This document shows positions 15,510 to 25,814 of a DNA stretch of 59,927 bases, in pieces. Under the pieces are notes generated by a model. The model was not told where the DNA came from. It saw nothing but the letters and a program-made list of their open reading frames with translations, and did no database searches. This DNA is from Candidatus Sulfopaludibacter sp. SbA3. Its GTDB lineage: Bacteria > Acidobacteriota > Vicinamibacteria > Vicinamibacterales > UBA2999. Location of the stretch: the NCBI GenBank assembly GCA_945903265.1, contig CAMDNQ010000020.1:1-59927 (forward strand). Reading direction: 5' to 3'. A program made the position numbers and the translations under genes. How positions within the stretch are numbered: position 1 is the first letter of the stretch; each line of letters opens with the position of its first letter.

Positions 15510-18240
15510 ACCGTCTCATGATTTCGAGATACTTCGCGAGGAGCGGCTGGTAGGGACCGGTATAGGCGCGCACGTAGCGCGCCATCTTGGCCTGCTCCGG
15601 CTGCGACAGGGCCAGCTTCTCGCGCGTGATCACGTGGTACTGCGCGTAGACGGCGGCAAAGAGCGCGACCTGATCCTCGGGGTGCTGGGTGAGGTATTTA
15701 TCGAGAACCGGCAGCGCTTCCGCATAGCGTCCGGTCATGAGGTACGCCGCCGTCAATCGCTGGTTGATATCGACGTCGGTCGGATTGCGCTCCTGCGCCA
15801 TCTTCAGGACATCGACGACCGAGTCCGCCTGGCCGTCGCGAAGCCGCGCATCCGCAAGGACGAGGTACGCCACGACCGGCCTGGGCTCGGTCCCCAGCGC
15901 CAGCTGCCAGATGCCGGCCGCTTCGCGGTCGCGCCCGCCGGCGGCGTAGGCCGCGCCAAGATAGAACGCAGCGGGAAAGAAATCGCGTCGAGGACCCGCC
16001 GCAAGCGCGAGCTGTGTCACCGCTTCGTTGAGCTGCCCCTTGGTGAACCACTCGAGTCCCTTGAAGAACGCCGCGGCAACCTGATCGCCGGCGACAAGGG
16101 CATCGAGCGCCGCCGCGCCATAACGTCCGGCCTTCGCGTCGGCCACAGGCCCCTTGAGTTCCGGTGAACGCTTCAGGACCGCGTCGATCATGCCGTTGAG
16201 CAGATCGCGCTGGAGCATCACCTTCGGGTCGAACCTCCCGACGTTGCCGCGGAGGAACGGCGACGCCGCCGGGCCGCCGGCCGCCTCGAGGATGAACGGC
16301 CTGACCAGAATGCCGGCGACATTCGTCCCGCGCATGACGCGGGCGCGAGCCATGTATCGGCCCGGAGGCAGCATCGCCGGCGAGATGAGCCCCTGGACCA
16401 TCAGGCGCGTCGGATCCGATCCCTTCAGCACTTCGGCCGGCGAAGACAACAGCGCCGGCGTGTCCTGGTCATCCGCGATCTCGAAGCTCACGGTGGATCC
16501 CGTAAGAATGTCCGGCGACGTGGAATACATCTCCAGGAAGGCCGCGAGATTGCCGGTCACTCGAGGCTCCACACCAGGACGGATGTTCCTCCGGCCGTCG
16601 GAGCCGGCGTCGCCGATCAACATGTCGCCAAGCGCGAATTCTTCCCCACCGAGCTTCCATGCGTTCACGTCGCGAATCACGCCGCCCCGCCGGCCCGTCG
16701 GATCGACCACGCCGAACCGCAGCGAATAGTTGCCGGGCTCGACGAGCACCTCTGTCAGGAAGTCCCTGGGCGAACCAGGTGACGTCGTCGGCACGGTGAG
16801 CGTTCGCTTGTCCGCCGTGCCGGTGACCACCGTGCCCGTCTCGTCGAGCAGCACGTAACCGACGGTGTACTCCTCCGGCTCGCCGCCCGGCTGTCCGACT
16901 TCGGCGGCGATCATCAGGCGCGCCTTGTCGCTCCCCGGATCTCTCTGCGTGAACGTGGTGACACGGACAGGCACCTCCGCCACCCCGAACGGCGACTTCA
17001 GGGTATCCATCAGCGTCTCTTCCGCCGTCTGCCGGGTGGTCGTCGCCGACGACAGCACGAAGGCGCGGCGCGATTTCACCGTGACATTGCGGCGGCGCAC
17101 TTCGACGTCAATGCGGTGCTGCTTGCCGTCGCGGTCGGTCGGCGCCTGCTCGACGCCGAGCATGTAATACGCGAGCGTGTCGGATCCGATGCGATCGAAG
17201 ATCGACTCGCCGGTGCCGGCCACGTAATAGAGCGATCCCCGGGTGCTGGCCGCCAGGTCGCCCAGCCCCTGCACCTGCATGTCGCGGTCCTCGGTCGGCG
17301 TCGGCTGCAGGCGCGTGATCGTGATGTCGTGCCGCGGCACGTCGAGGAGCAGCACCTGGATCGACACGCGCGCGAAACTCGCCGCCCGCACCACGTCGTC
17401 CAGATCGCTCGGGCTCTCGAGCACCATGCCTTCGGAAATCAGGATCAGGGTCTTCTGCCCTTCGATCACCGAGAGACCCATCAGCAGGTTGTAGAGGCCG
17501 CGAAGCGATTCGATCGTGTCCTGACGGACCTGCCGGACCAGTGAGTTCGCTTCGCTCAGCACGTCGCGTTCGCATTGCTCGAGCGCGACGCCAATCAGGC
17601 GGGGGCATTCACGCTGAATGACCTGGGCGAACACGCGGCCATCGCCCTTCTCCGAGATCGCGATCGCTTCATACAGGCCAATCGTGAAACGCCCCTGGAA
17701 CGACTGCTGCCGTCCGACGACGCGCGACATCGCGTTCTTCAGGCGGAGCCGGTCGTCCGTGAAGGCCACCTGGATGCCCGGATCCGGGTACGCGACAAAC
17801 GCCGTGCGATCCGCAGGACTCAGCTTGTCGATGAATTTGGAGGCGGTGTCGAGCAGGCCTCGCGCTCCGCCGAAGCGGATACTGAGCTGGTCGACAGCGA
17901 TGACGAACATGCGGCCGTTCGGCGGCTTGAGGTTCGTCGTATACAGCGTCTCGAAGGGGTCTGCCGCTTCACGCCGCGCGGCTTCGAGATCGATCCGGAC
18001 GTGCTCCGAAGACACGACGCGGCGCAGCTGGCCGTCGATCTTGACCTCGAAGTCGGGCGGGAGGAGATCTTCCACCGGCTCGCCCTTGCCGTCGGTCACC
18101 GCGACATCCACGGCAATCACCTCGACGCCGGTGCGGAACGTCGGGCCGCCCTGGGCCGGAGGCTCTGTCTGCGATTGGGCCGCCGCCGGCGCCGCCGCGC
18201 CAACCGCCAATGTGAGGACGAGCGCGAACAGCTTTTTCAT
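15508..18240 (-). CDS. VWFA-related secreted protein with C-terminal TPR array
   Basis: A 910-residue exported protein with signal peptide 1-21 (VGAAAPAAAQ). An Acidobacteria-type VWFA-related domain (about 35-390) starts with VIAVDVAVTDGKGEPVEDL; its metal-site region is FVIAVDQLSIRFGG, so the classical DxSxS is not conserved. The middle region (about 410-690) is beta-rich. The C-terminus (about 700-905) holds TPR-like repeats such as AAFYLGAAYAAGGRDREAAG and LTAAYLMTGRYAEALPVLDK. A periplasmic or surface scaffold is likely. The upstream region is the GGGATCA repeat rather than an obvious promoter. Confidence 0.85.
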   Translation of the reverse strand: MKKLFALVLTLAVGAAAPAAAQSQTEPPAQGGPTFRTGVEVIAVDVAVTDGKGEPVEDLLPPDFEVKIDGQLRRVVSSEHVRIDLEAARREAADPFETLYTTNLKPPNGRMFVIAVDQLSIRFGGARGLLDTASKFIDKLSPADRTAFVAYPDPGIQVAFTDDRLRLKNAMSRVVGRQQSFQGRFTIGLYEAIAISEKGDGRVFAQVIQRECPRLIGVALEQCERDVLSEANSLVRQVRQDTIESLRGLYNLLMGLSVIEGQKTLILISEGMVLESPSDLDDVVRAASFARVSIQVLLLDVPRHDITITRLQPTPTEDRDMQVQGLGDLAASTRGSLYYVAGTGESIFDRIGSDTLAYYMLGVEQAPTDRDGKQHRIDVEVRRRNVTVKSRRAFVLSSATTTRQTAEETLMDTLKSPFGVAEVPVRVTTFTQRDPGSDKARLMIAAEVGQPGGEPEEYTVGYVLLDETGTVVTGTADKRTLTVPTTSPGSPRDFLTEVLVEPGNYSLRFGVVDPTGRRGGVIRDVNAWKLGGEEFALGDMLIGDAGSDGRRNIRPGVEPRVTGNLAAFLEMYSTSPDILTGSTVSFEIADDQDTPALLSSPAEVLKGSDPTRLMVQGLISPAMLPPGRYMARARVMRGTNVAGILVRPFILEAAGGPAASPFLRGNVGRFDPKVMLQRDLLNGMIDAVLKRSPELKGPVADAKAGRYGAAALDALVAGDQVAAAFFKGLEWFTKGQLNEAVTQLALAAGPRRDFFPAAFYLGAAYAAGGRDREAAGIWQLALGTEPRPVVAYLVLADARLRDGQADSVVDVLKMAQERNPTDVDINQRLTAAYLMTGRYAEALPVLDKYLTQHPEDQVALFAAVYAQYHVITREKLALSQPEQAKMARYVRAYTGPYQPLLAKYLEIMRR

Positions 18241-18300
18241 CGGGGACTCCCGGACCGGTCGATCACAAACCTTTGCAGAACAAAACGCAAGCGCTACCTT

Positions 18301-18353
18301 GGGGGGGATCGGGGATCAGGGATCAGGGATCAGGGATCAGGGATCAGGGATCG
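18301..18353. repeat. GGGATCA heptamer tandem repeat
   Basis: Six to seven consecutive copies of ATCAGGG or a close variant follow a run of seven G. The pattern G3-N4-G3-N4-G3-N4-G3 meets the formal definition of a G-quadruplex motif on the plus strand. It fills the gap between the aconitase stop and the VWA-TPR start. Confidence 0.9.
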
Positions 18354-18358
18354 GGTTC

Positions 18359-20311
18359 TCAGATGCCGAACCGTTCCGGATCCCATGTCAATCCCAGCTC
18401 GGACGGCGGTCCCATGTAGCCCAGAAGCGCCGATGCCGCCACCACCGCGGGGCTGGCCAGATACCCTTCCCCGCCGAGTCCCATCCGGTTCTGCCAGTTG
18501 CGGTTGAACGAGGTGATCGCACGCTGGCCTGGCGCCAGCGCGTCCGGTCCCTGCCCGAAGCAGGGGCCGCACCAGGACTGCCGAATCTCGCCCCCAACCG
18601 AGCGAAAGACCTGGCCAATCGACTCCCCGTGCAGCCGCGCGTCTGGCCGTTCGATCTGCGTTGCGACGCCGCCCGATCCGGGAAACACGATGAACGGCCG
18701 CGCGGCGCGCGTGGCGCCGGCGACGCGCGCATGACGGATGACGAGCGCGGCCTGCATCAAATCGTCATAGCTGCCGTTGGTGCACGAGCCGATCATCGCC
18801 TTGTCGAAGGTGATCCGTTCGCGCGCGACCGCGCCCGCCGGAAACGCGTTTCCCGGGCTGAACGGCTTGGCAATCATCGGAGCGATTTCCTCGAGGGCCA
18901 GGTCCTCGTCGATCGCATACTCCGCGTCGACGCCCGGGGTGATCCGCGGGTACGGGAACGACGTGATGCCCTTGGCGGCGTACCACGCGTCGGTCACCGC
19001 GTCCGCCGCAAAGATGCCATTCATCGCTTCCGCCTCCGCCATCATGTTCGCGATGGTGTTGCGATAGGCGATCGGCAGCTGCCGGTTGGCATCGATGAAC
19101 TCGACCGACATGCCCTGTGCCTGCTGCGGGCCCCATCGGCGCAGCAGCTCCAGGACGATGTCCTTGCCACTGACCCACGGCTGGAGCGCTCCCGAGAATG
19201 TCACCCGCCGGGCGCGCGGCACCGTGAAGTAGATGTACCCCGTGGCCCAGCCGAAACCGAGCGTCGTCGACCCGACGCCGATCCCGACGGCGCCATACGC
19301 GCCGTACGCACGGCTGTGAGAGTCGGCGCCGGGGATGAACTGGCCGGGAAGGACGAGACCCTGCTCGGGGAAATAGAAATGGAAGATGCCGTCGCCGGGC
19401 GTGGCGTAGTACGGCGGCTTCAGGCCATGCTGCTGCGCGAACGCGCGTCCGATCGCTGTCTGTCGCTCGTCGTCATCACGCCCCGTGAATACAAAGTGAT
19501 CGTTGGCGATGGCCGCCTGACGCGGGGCGCGCCCGTCGCCGGTGATCTGGTTGAACGTGTGGATGGCGAACGGCGCCGTGCCATCCGATGCCGGGAGCAG
19601 GTCGGCGTACACGCGCAGGGTGTCGCCGGGGCGCAGCGTCTCCCTGTCGGTGTCCACGCGATGTCCCCACAGGATCTGCTCGGTTGTCGTTAGCGTCCGC
19701 GCCAGCACCGGATCGGGGAAGGCCAGCGGCCCCCGGTCCCGCGCGCTCGACGCGAGCTCGCGCCGGCCCAGCGCGATGATGCCGCCCCCGCGGCGAATCT
19801 CCTCTTCCTTCGGCGTGAGCGGCAGCGGCTCATATGTCTTGCCCTGCGTCACGTTCTCAATGCGGCGCGAGACGGTGTCGAACTGGAGCTCGTCCCCGTC
19901 GCGCGCGTCGGCGACCGCGTCGGGCGACTGGACGACATGGAGGCCGAGATTGAGGGCGTTGCGGCGGAAGATGTCGCCCATGTTGTGGCCGCAGACGATC
20001 ACCATCTCCAGGCCCGCTTCGTCGGCGATCCCCTTGAGGCCGGCCGGACTCATCTCGCGGGACGATCCGATGGCGAAGCGGTCCCCCGCAATGACGAACG
20101 TCTGGCCCTGGTGCACCCGGGCCCTGAAGTCGGGCATCAGATATCGAAACGCCCCAGCTTTCCACCTTTCGTCGAGCGTTTCGAGGCTCTCCGAGACACA
20201 GTCGGCCGCCGGCGTAATCTGGTCCGTGTCGATAGCATCGAGTTTCCGGGCGTATTTCGAGCCCGGAAGTCGCGGATCCCAGAAAATCAGCGCGTTACCC
20301 CGAACGATCAT
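18359..20311 (-). CDS. Aconitase/isopropylmalate-dehydratase family protein, swivel domain first
   Basis: A 650-residue protein. Residues 1-190 are a LeuD-like swivel domain (FVIAGDRFAIGSSREMSPAG, then VICGHNMGDIFRRNALNLGL). Residues 200-650 are the LeuC-like core with TLTTTEQILWGH, GQFIPGADSHSRAYGAYGAV, the cluster ligand in MIGSCTNGSYDDL and the CxxC pair in SWCGPCFGQGPD. All three 4Fe-4S cysteines are therefore present. The order is reversed relative to aconitase A and resembles AcnB without its HEAT domain. It should dehydrate and rehydrate a citrate- or malate-like acid; which one is unknown. A TACTAT box lies 8 nt before the ATG. Confidence 0.8.
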   Translation of the reverse strand: MIVRGNALIFWDPRLPGSKYARKLDAIDTDQITPAADCVSESLETLDERWKAGAFRYLMPDFRARVHQGQTFVIAGDRFAIGSSREMSPAGLKGIADEAGLEMVIVCGHNMGDIFRRNALNLGLHVVQSPDAVADARDGDELQFDTVSRRIENVTQGKTYEPLPLTPKEEEIRRGGGIIALGRRELASSARDRGPLAFPDPVLARTLTTTEQILWGHRVDTDRETLRPGDTLRVYADLLPASDGTAPFAIHTFNQITGDGRAPRQAAIANDHFVFTGRDDDERQTAIGRAFAQQHGLKPPYYATPGDGIFHFYFPEQGLVLPGQFIPGADSHSRAYGAYGAVGIGVGSTTLGFGWATGYIYFTVPRARRVTFSGALQPWVSGKDIVLELLRRWGPQQAQGMSVEFIDANRQLPIAYRNTIANMMAEAEAMNGIFAADAVTDAWYAAKGITSFPYPRITPGVDAEYAIDEDLALEEIAPMIAKPFSPGNAFPAGAVARERITFDKAMIGSCTNGSYDDLMQAALVIRHARVAGATRAARPFIVFPGSGGVATQIERPDARLHGESIGQVFRSVGGEIRQSWCGPCFGQGPDALAPGQRAITSFNRNWQNRMGLGGEGYLASPAVVAASALLGYMGPPSELGLTWDPERFGI

Positions 20312-20319
20312 TCCGGCAA

Positions 20320-20325
20320 ATAGTA
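20320..20325 (-). promoter_or_regulatory. -10-like box TACTAT, 8 nt before the aconitase-family start
   Basis: On the minus strand TACTAT is followed by TTGCCGGA and ATG (20311). No Shine-Dalgarno motif stands at the right distance. Confidence 0.45.
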
Positions 20326-20394
20326 CGGCATCGGTCCTGCAGAGTTACCCCATGGTCACTATGGGCACCTCAGCTGTTACGTCGCTCTGCTAAT

Positions 20395-22602
20395 ATGGCC
20401 GGCCCTGGCGCTCCCAAATCTATGGATTCTTCCCGTGACGCCGCCGTTGTCGAACGGCGACAGTCGAGATCAAAACGACACACCGCACGCCTCGCACCCC
20501 GGCCCGTACTCCGCGTCGTCCCGCCGGCGGAGGTGGACCCCGGAGATCTCAAGAATCCGGCTCTGTATATCAATCGTGAGCTGAGCTGGCTCGAGTTCAA
20601 CCAGCGCGTCCTCGGGCAGGCGCTCGACTCGACGCACCCGCTGCTCGAACGCGTGAAGTTCCTAGCGATCACCGCCACGAACCTCGACGAATTCTTCATG
20701 ATTCGCGTCTCGACGACGCAGAAGAACCTGAGGCACGGGATCGAGGACGTCGCGCCCGACGGTCTCAACACGCAGCAGCAGCTCGACGCGATGCGCGCGC
20801 GCGGCGTCGAAATGCTCCGCGACATCACCGCCTGCTGGGAGCAGCTGCGGCCTCTGCTCGCGACCGAAAACATCGCGCTGCTCGAGCCGTCAGAGTGGGC
20901 GCCCGAGATCAAGGACTACCTCCACAGCTTTTTCTCGCGGGAGATCTGCCCGATCCTTACGCCGCTGGCCTTCGACCCCGGACACCCGTTTCCGCTGATC
21001 TCGAATCTGAGCAAGAACTTCGCGGTGGTCGTGCGCCACGGGGGCCGCACGAAGTTCGCGCGCGTCAAGGTGCCGGACGTGCTGCCGCGGTTCATTCCGA
21101 TTCCGCAGGCGCTCAGCCCTGGCAAGACGCTGTCGTTCGTATTCCTCGAGGACGTGATTCGCGCCAACCTCCACTACCTGTTTCCGGGAACCCAGGTGAA
21201 GGGCATTCACCTGTTCCGCATCGTCCGCGACGCGGATCTGGAGATCGAACAGGTCGAAGCCGACGACCTGCTCGAAACGGTCGAAACGAGCCTGCGTCAA
21301 TTGCGGCACAGCGCGGTTGCGCTGCTGCAGGTTGGCTCGGATATGCCGGCGCGCGTCCTGAACATCCTGATCGAGAATTTCGGAACCGACGAAGAGCACG
21401 TCCAGCGGACCGACGGCCGGGTTGGATTCGGCGACTGGATGCAGCTCATGAAGATCCACCGGCCGGAGCTGAAGGACGCCCCGTATTCAGCGCGGTCGCT
21501 CTGGCGTCCCGACGAGGATCCTGAAGTGATCTTCGACCAGATCCGGTACCAGGATCAGATGGTCCATCACCCGTATCAGTCGTTTGGATCGTTCGAGGCA
21601 TTCCTCCGCGCCGCGGTCAGGGATTCGCACGTCGTGGCGATCAAGATGACCCTGTACCGGATTGGACCGAATTCGCCGCTCATCGACCTGCTGATCCAGG
21701 CGGCGGAGGCGGGCAAGCAGGTCGCGGTCCTGGTGGAGCTGAAAGCCCGGTTCGACGAACGCAACAACATCATCTGGGCCAAGCAGCTGGAAGCCCACGG
21801 CATCCACGTCGTCTATGGCTTTGCCGACATCAAGACGCACGCGAAGCTGTGCCTGGTGGTGCGGCAGAAAGCCGACGGCGTGCAGACCTACGTGCACACC
21901 GGCACCGGTAATTACAACCCGGGGACGTCGAAGGTCTACACCGACATCGGCCTCTTCACGGCCGACCGCGACATCGTCGCTGACGCGTCGGAGATCTTCA
22001 ATTACCTGACCGGGTACTCGAACCAGAAGGAATTCCGCAGCATCCTGGTGGCGCCCATCCAGCTGCGCACACGGCTGTCCGAGCTCGTCGCGCGCGAAGC
22101 GGAGCACGCGCGCGCCGGCCGCGAGGCGCGGATCATCATCAAGGTCAACGCGATTACCGACGACCAGATGATCCGGGTGCTCTACAAGGCATCACAGGCG
22201 GGCGTGTCGATCGACCTGATCATCCGCGGCATCTGCTCGCTGCGGCCCGGCATCCCCGGTGTGAGCGACAACATCCGCGTCCGGTCGATCGTCGGCCGCT
22301 TCCTCGAACACTCGCGGATCTACTGGTTCATGAACGGCGGGCACGAGGAGATGTACATCGGCAGCGCCGATCTCATGGAGCGCAACCTGGATCGGCGGGT
22401 GGAGGTGCTGACGCCGATCCGCGACACCGAGATCCTCGAGCACGTGCGCGACGTCGTCCTGGGGTCGTACCTGCGCGACACGGACCGCGCGTATGTGCTG
22501 GATGCGGCCGGCGCCTATTCACACCCCGAGGCGGTGGGCGCGGGCAGTTTCAACTCGCAGGACTTCCTGCTCCGCCATTACACGGAAGCGCTGACCGAAT
22601 AG
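20395..22602 (+). CDS. ppk1: Polyphosphate kinase 1
   Basis: At up to 735 residues this matches PPK1: N domain YINRELSWLEFNQRVL, then ATNLDEFFMIRV, the head domain, and two phospholipase-D-like C domains. The autophosphorylated His is in TYVHTGTGNYNPGTSKVYTD (about residue 501) and the second essential His in EHSRIYWFMNGG (about 639). It polymerises ATP gamma-phosphate into polyphosphate. A GCTAAT box abuts the first ATG, so initiation may be at ATG 20422 (MDSSRDAA). Another phosphate-related gene, phoD, lies 8 kb away. Confidence 0.95.
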   Translation: MAGPGAPKSMDSSRDAAVVERRQSRSKRHTARLAPRPVLRVVPPAEVDPGDLKNPALYINRELSWLEFNQRVLGQALDSTHPLLERVKFLAITATNLDEFFMIRVSTTQKNLRHGIEDVAPDGLNTQQQLDAMRARGVEMLRDITACWEQLRPLLATENIALLEPSEWAPEIKDYLHSFFSREICPILTPLAFDPGHPFPLISNLSKNFAVVVRHGGRTKFARVKVPDVLPRFIPIPQALSPGKTLSFVFLEDVIRANLHYLFPGTQVKGIHLFRIVRDADLEIEQVEADDLLETVETSLRQLRHSAVALLQVGSDMPARVLNILIENFGTDEEHVQRTDGRVGFGDWMQLMKIHRPELKDAPYSARSLWRPDEDPEVIFDQIRYQDQMVHHPYQSFGSFEAFLRAAVRDSHVVAIKMTLYRIGPNSPLIDLLIQAAEAGKQVAVLVELKARFDERNNIIWAKQLEAHGIHVVYGFADIKTHAKLCLVVRQKADGVQTYVHTGTGNYNPGTSKVYTDIGLFTADRDIVADASEIFNYLTGYSNQKEFRSILVAPIQLRTRLSELVAREAEHARAGREARIIIKVNAITDDQMIRVLYKASQAGVSIDLIIRGICSLRPGIPGVSDNIRVRSIVGRFLEHSRIYWFMNGGHEEMYIGSADLMERNLDRRVEVLTPIRDTEILEHVRDVVLGSYLRDTDRAYVLDAAGAYSHPEAVGAGSFNSQDFLLRHYTEALTE

Positions 22603-22847
22603 AGCCACCAGAGCGATCCCGCGAGCAGCCACAGCGGGATGCCAATCTTCGGGAACGCGACCGGCAGCGCGGCGAGCAGCAGCGTAACCGTCACCACGAA
22701 GGCGAGCGGGCCGACCGGCCACAGCAGGGCGAGCGCGACGCGCGCCACCGGGCGTGCATCGGTCATGATAAGACCCCATAGCACTCCGGCGACATAGACG
22801 CCGAGCACCAGATCCCAAACTCCAAATACCGACAGCGTGGCGCTCAC
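22578..22847 (-). CDS. Small hydrophobic membrane protein
   Basis: An 89-residue protein with three predicted membrane segments (about 8-28, 34-60 and 65-85), no signal-cleavage site and no recognised motif. It ends convergently with ppk1 with a 25-bp overlap. An alternative frame over the same stretch reads as low-quality Arg/Ala-rich protein, which favours this frame. Function is unknown. Confidence 0.45.
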   Translation of the reverse strand: MSATLSVFGVWDLVLGVYVAGVLWGLIMTDARPVARVALALLWPVGPLAFVVTVTLLLAALPVAFPKIGIPLWLLAGSLWWLYSVSASV

Positions 22848-22884
22848 GCGCCGGATCTTAACCCTGCTACACTGGCGCGCAACA

Positions 22885-24153
22885 ATGATGAAGTTCGCGA
22901 AGGCGCTCCTTGCGTGCGCTTTTACCGCGATCGCATCTACGGCGGTCGCTCAACAATCCACGGGCAGCATCGCAGGACGCGTCGTCGACGATCTCGATGC
23001 CGGCATTCCCGGCGCAGCCATTACCGCGCGAAACCTCGACACGGGATTCCTCCGGGAAGCCGCGAGCGGCGACAACGGCGTGTACCGGCTGGCCGGTCTT
23101 CCGGTCGGCACGTACCGCGTCGAAGCCCAGCGCGCCGGACTCGTCCGGTTCGAGCGTGACGGCATCATCGTCAATGTCGCGCGCACCTCCGACGTCGACG
23201 TCATCCTGCGCGTCCCGGTGCTTACGGAAACCGTGACGGTGGCCGCCGAGGTGCCGCTGCTGCCGGTCACCTCGTCGACCGTCGGCGAGATCGTCGACAC
23301 CGCCCGCATCGAAGGCCTGCCCCTCAACGGCCGGCAATTCGCGAATCTTGCCGCGACCGTCCCCGGCGTGGGGCTCGGGTTTCATTCGGAGCTGACCAAG
23401 AGCACGCAATACAGCCCGCAGATCAGCGGCGGGAACGGCCGCAACGTCAGCTACGTGGTGGACGGCGGAGACAACAACGACGATACCGTCGGCGGACTGC
23501 TGCAGCTCTATCCGCTGGAGGCGATCCAGGAATTCAACGTGATGACGCAGCGGTTCGACGCCGAATACGGCCGCGGCGGCGCCGTCATCAACGTCGTGAC
23601 GAAGAGCGGCACGAATGATCTGCGCGGGAGCGCCTTCACGTTCCTCCGGCATGACGCGCTGAATGCACGGACGTTCAGCGAGCAGGCCAATCAGATCGAC
23701 AAGCAGGCGTACCGCCGCTACCAGTTCGGCACCAGCCTCGGCGGTCCGATCGTCGTCGATCGCGCGCACGTGTTCGGGGCCTACGAGCGCACGCAGCAGG
23801 ACACGCGGCAGGTGGTCAACACGCTGGGAATCTTCCCGCTCGAGGATGGCGTGTTCGACGTGCCCTTCCGCGAGGACCTGCTGACGGCGAAGGTGACGAC
23901 GACCGTCACGCCCGCGCACTACCTGGCACTGCGCTACGGCCGCGACGGCAACTCGCAGCCCGCGGGCGCCGGCCTGCGCGCCGCGCGGTCGTCCTGGGCG
24001 ACCAGCAGCAACACCTACCACTCCGTCAATGCCAACCATAACTGGATGATTGGCGGCGCGAGCCTGAACGAGCTCGTCGTGCAGTACTCCCGCTTCGTCA
24101 ACGAGATCCCGCCGACGAACATGGGGCCGCCCTCCGTTTCCCGAACGGTGTGA
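22885..24153 (+). pseudogene. TonB-dependent receptor, N-terminal part before a frameshift
   Basis: Residues 1-20 form a signal peptide (STAVAQ). A CarboxypepD_reg domain follows (STGSIAGRVVDDLDAGIPGA), then the plug and the first barrel strands, including VDGGDNNDDTVGG and the Oar-like NVMTQRFDAEYGRGGAVINV. The frame breaks after GPPSVSRTV. Adding one base in the T run at 24137-24139 would restore GPPSVFPNGVTTG and join the downstream frame. The complete receptor would be about 975 residues. The start at 22885 begins the signal peptide and has TACACT 11 nt upstream. It could be a sequencing error, a real mutation or a slippage site. Confidence 0.75.
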
Positions 24154-25814
24154 CGACGGGCACCAGCACGGTCGCAGACCAGGGCACGCAGCAGACCAAG
24201 TGGCAGTTTCGTGACGACATCTCGTGGAGCACGACGCGCCTCGGCGGGTTGGGCCATGAGCTCAGGGGCGGGGCGAACTGGATTCACGAACCGCGCCTGT
24301 TCGTCCACGTGGGCCAGGGCACCACCGGCATCTTTGGCCTCGGCGCCAACACGATTGACGCGCCGGTCACCTCGATCCTCGTCATCGGCGGCACGACCGA
24401 CTTCAATATCCCGATCGACAGCTACGCGTTCTACGTGCAGGACGACTGGCGGGTGAACACGCGCCTGACGCTGAACCTCGGCGTGCGGTGGGACTACGTG
24501 AGCGGCATCCCCTTCGATCAGAGCCGGAATCCCAACTTCCAGGCGCTCCAGACGGCGGGACAGGCGGGCAGATTTGCGGGGACCGCGCTCGAAGGTTTCG
24601 GCGAGGAGACACGCGGCGACAAGGACAATGTTCAGCCGCGGTTCGGGTTCGTGTACGACCTCAACGGCAGCGGCCGGCAGATCATCCGCGGCGGCTGGGG
24701 CGTGTACACCGACTTCGCCTATACGAATTCGAACGTGCTCACCGCCGCCATCGATGCGATCGGCGGAGGCGGGCCTGTGTTTGTGGCGAACGCGCCGGCC
24801 GGCATCCGGCGGCCCGACGGTGCATTGTTCCGCGTCGGCGATCCGTTGTCGGTGATTGCGGCGCAGAACCAGGTCAACCCGAATATCCCGTCGCTCGCCG
24901 GCGAAGTGATCTCGCCCCTGCTCGAGCAGCCGTACACGATGCAGTCGAATCTCGGGTGGGCACGCGAACTCGATCCGTGGACCGCGGTGACCCTGGACTA
25001 CGTGCGCGTGGACGGGCGTGAACTGAACCTGCGGCTGCGCCCGAACGCCCTTGTCGGCGGGCGGCGGTACCTCGCGGATCTGGCCATCCAGCCGAATGCC
25101 ATCAATTTCCGCACGGCCCTCAGCAAGGGCTCCAGCCGCTACGACGCGCTGATTGCCGCGATCCGGCGCCGGATGTCGCGGGGCCTCGACCTCAATGCGT
25201 CGTACACCCTTTCGAAGGCGACGAGCGACGTCGGCACCGCCTACGACGAGATCGTCGGGAACCTGGTGCAGGACGTCCGCGATCCGTTCGCGGATGTGCA
25301 GCAGGGGCCGTCCACGCGCACGGATGCGCGCCACCGGATCACCCTGAGCGCCATCATCGAAGCGCCATGGGGCATCCGGGTGTCCCCGATTTACATGCGG
25401 CGGTCGGCGCTGCCGACGCATTCGTTCGAAGGCCTCGATCTGAACGCCGACGGCAACGTCAATGACAAGACCGTCCGCGCGTACCGGTTTACCGGGATGA
25501 ATGACGCCGGAACTGCTTCCTTCGAGGAGATGGGCGACTGCGAGACCGTCAACTGCAGCCGCCGCGCCCCGTTCTCGCAGCTCAACCTGCGCGTCAGCCG
25601 CGCCTTCCCGGCCTGGGGATCGATGCGGGTGGAGGCGATCGCGGAAATGTTCAACGTGTTCAACGCGACCAATCCGTCGATCCCGCTGACGACGCAGCGG
25701 CTCTCGCCGGCGGGCGCGCCGCTTGCCTCGTTCATGCAGCCGACGGCATATGCCGGCGATGTCCAGCAGCCCGAACAGCGCGTCGGCCAGCTCGGCTTGC
25801 GGATCACGTTCTGA
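24150..25814 (+). pseudogene. TonB-dependent receptor, C-terminal barrel after the frameshift
   Basis: This 554-residue continuation of the receptor starting at 22885 lies in the next frame. It opens with VTTGTSTVADQGTQQTKWQF and holds typical outer barrel strands (SYAFYVQDDWRVNTRLTLNL, RGGWGVYTDFAYTN, RVSRAFPAWGSMRVEAIAEM) and a terminal strand ending GLRITF. The apparent GTG start is an ordinary internal Val codon. Without the N-terminal signal and plug it could not be exported, so it is non-functional unless the shift is corrected. Confidence 0.78.

Noticed and set aside
18301-18353. Possible CRISPR or minisatellite locus
   Set aside because: The unit is 7 bp without spacers and no cas gene is present, so it is a simple heptamer tandem repeat.
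17618-19693. A 691-residue plus-strand frame over the VWA-TPR/aconitase junction
   Set aside because: It runs through the GGGATCA repeat (giving a repetitive GSGIRDQ peptide) and is antisense to two well-supported genes.
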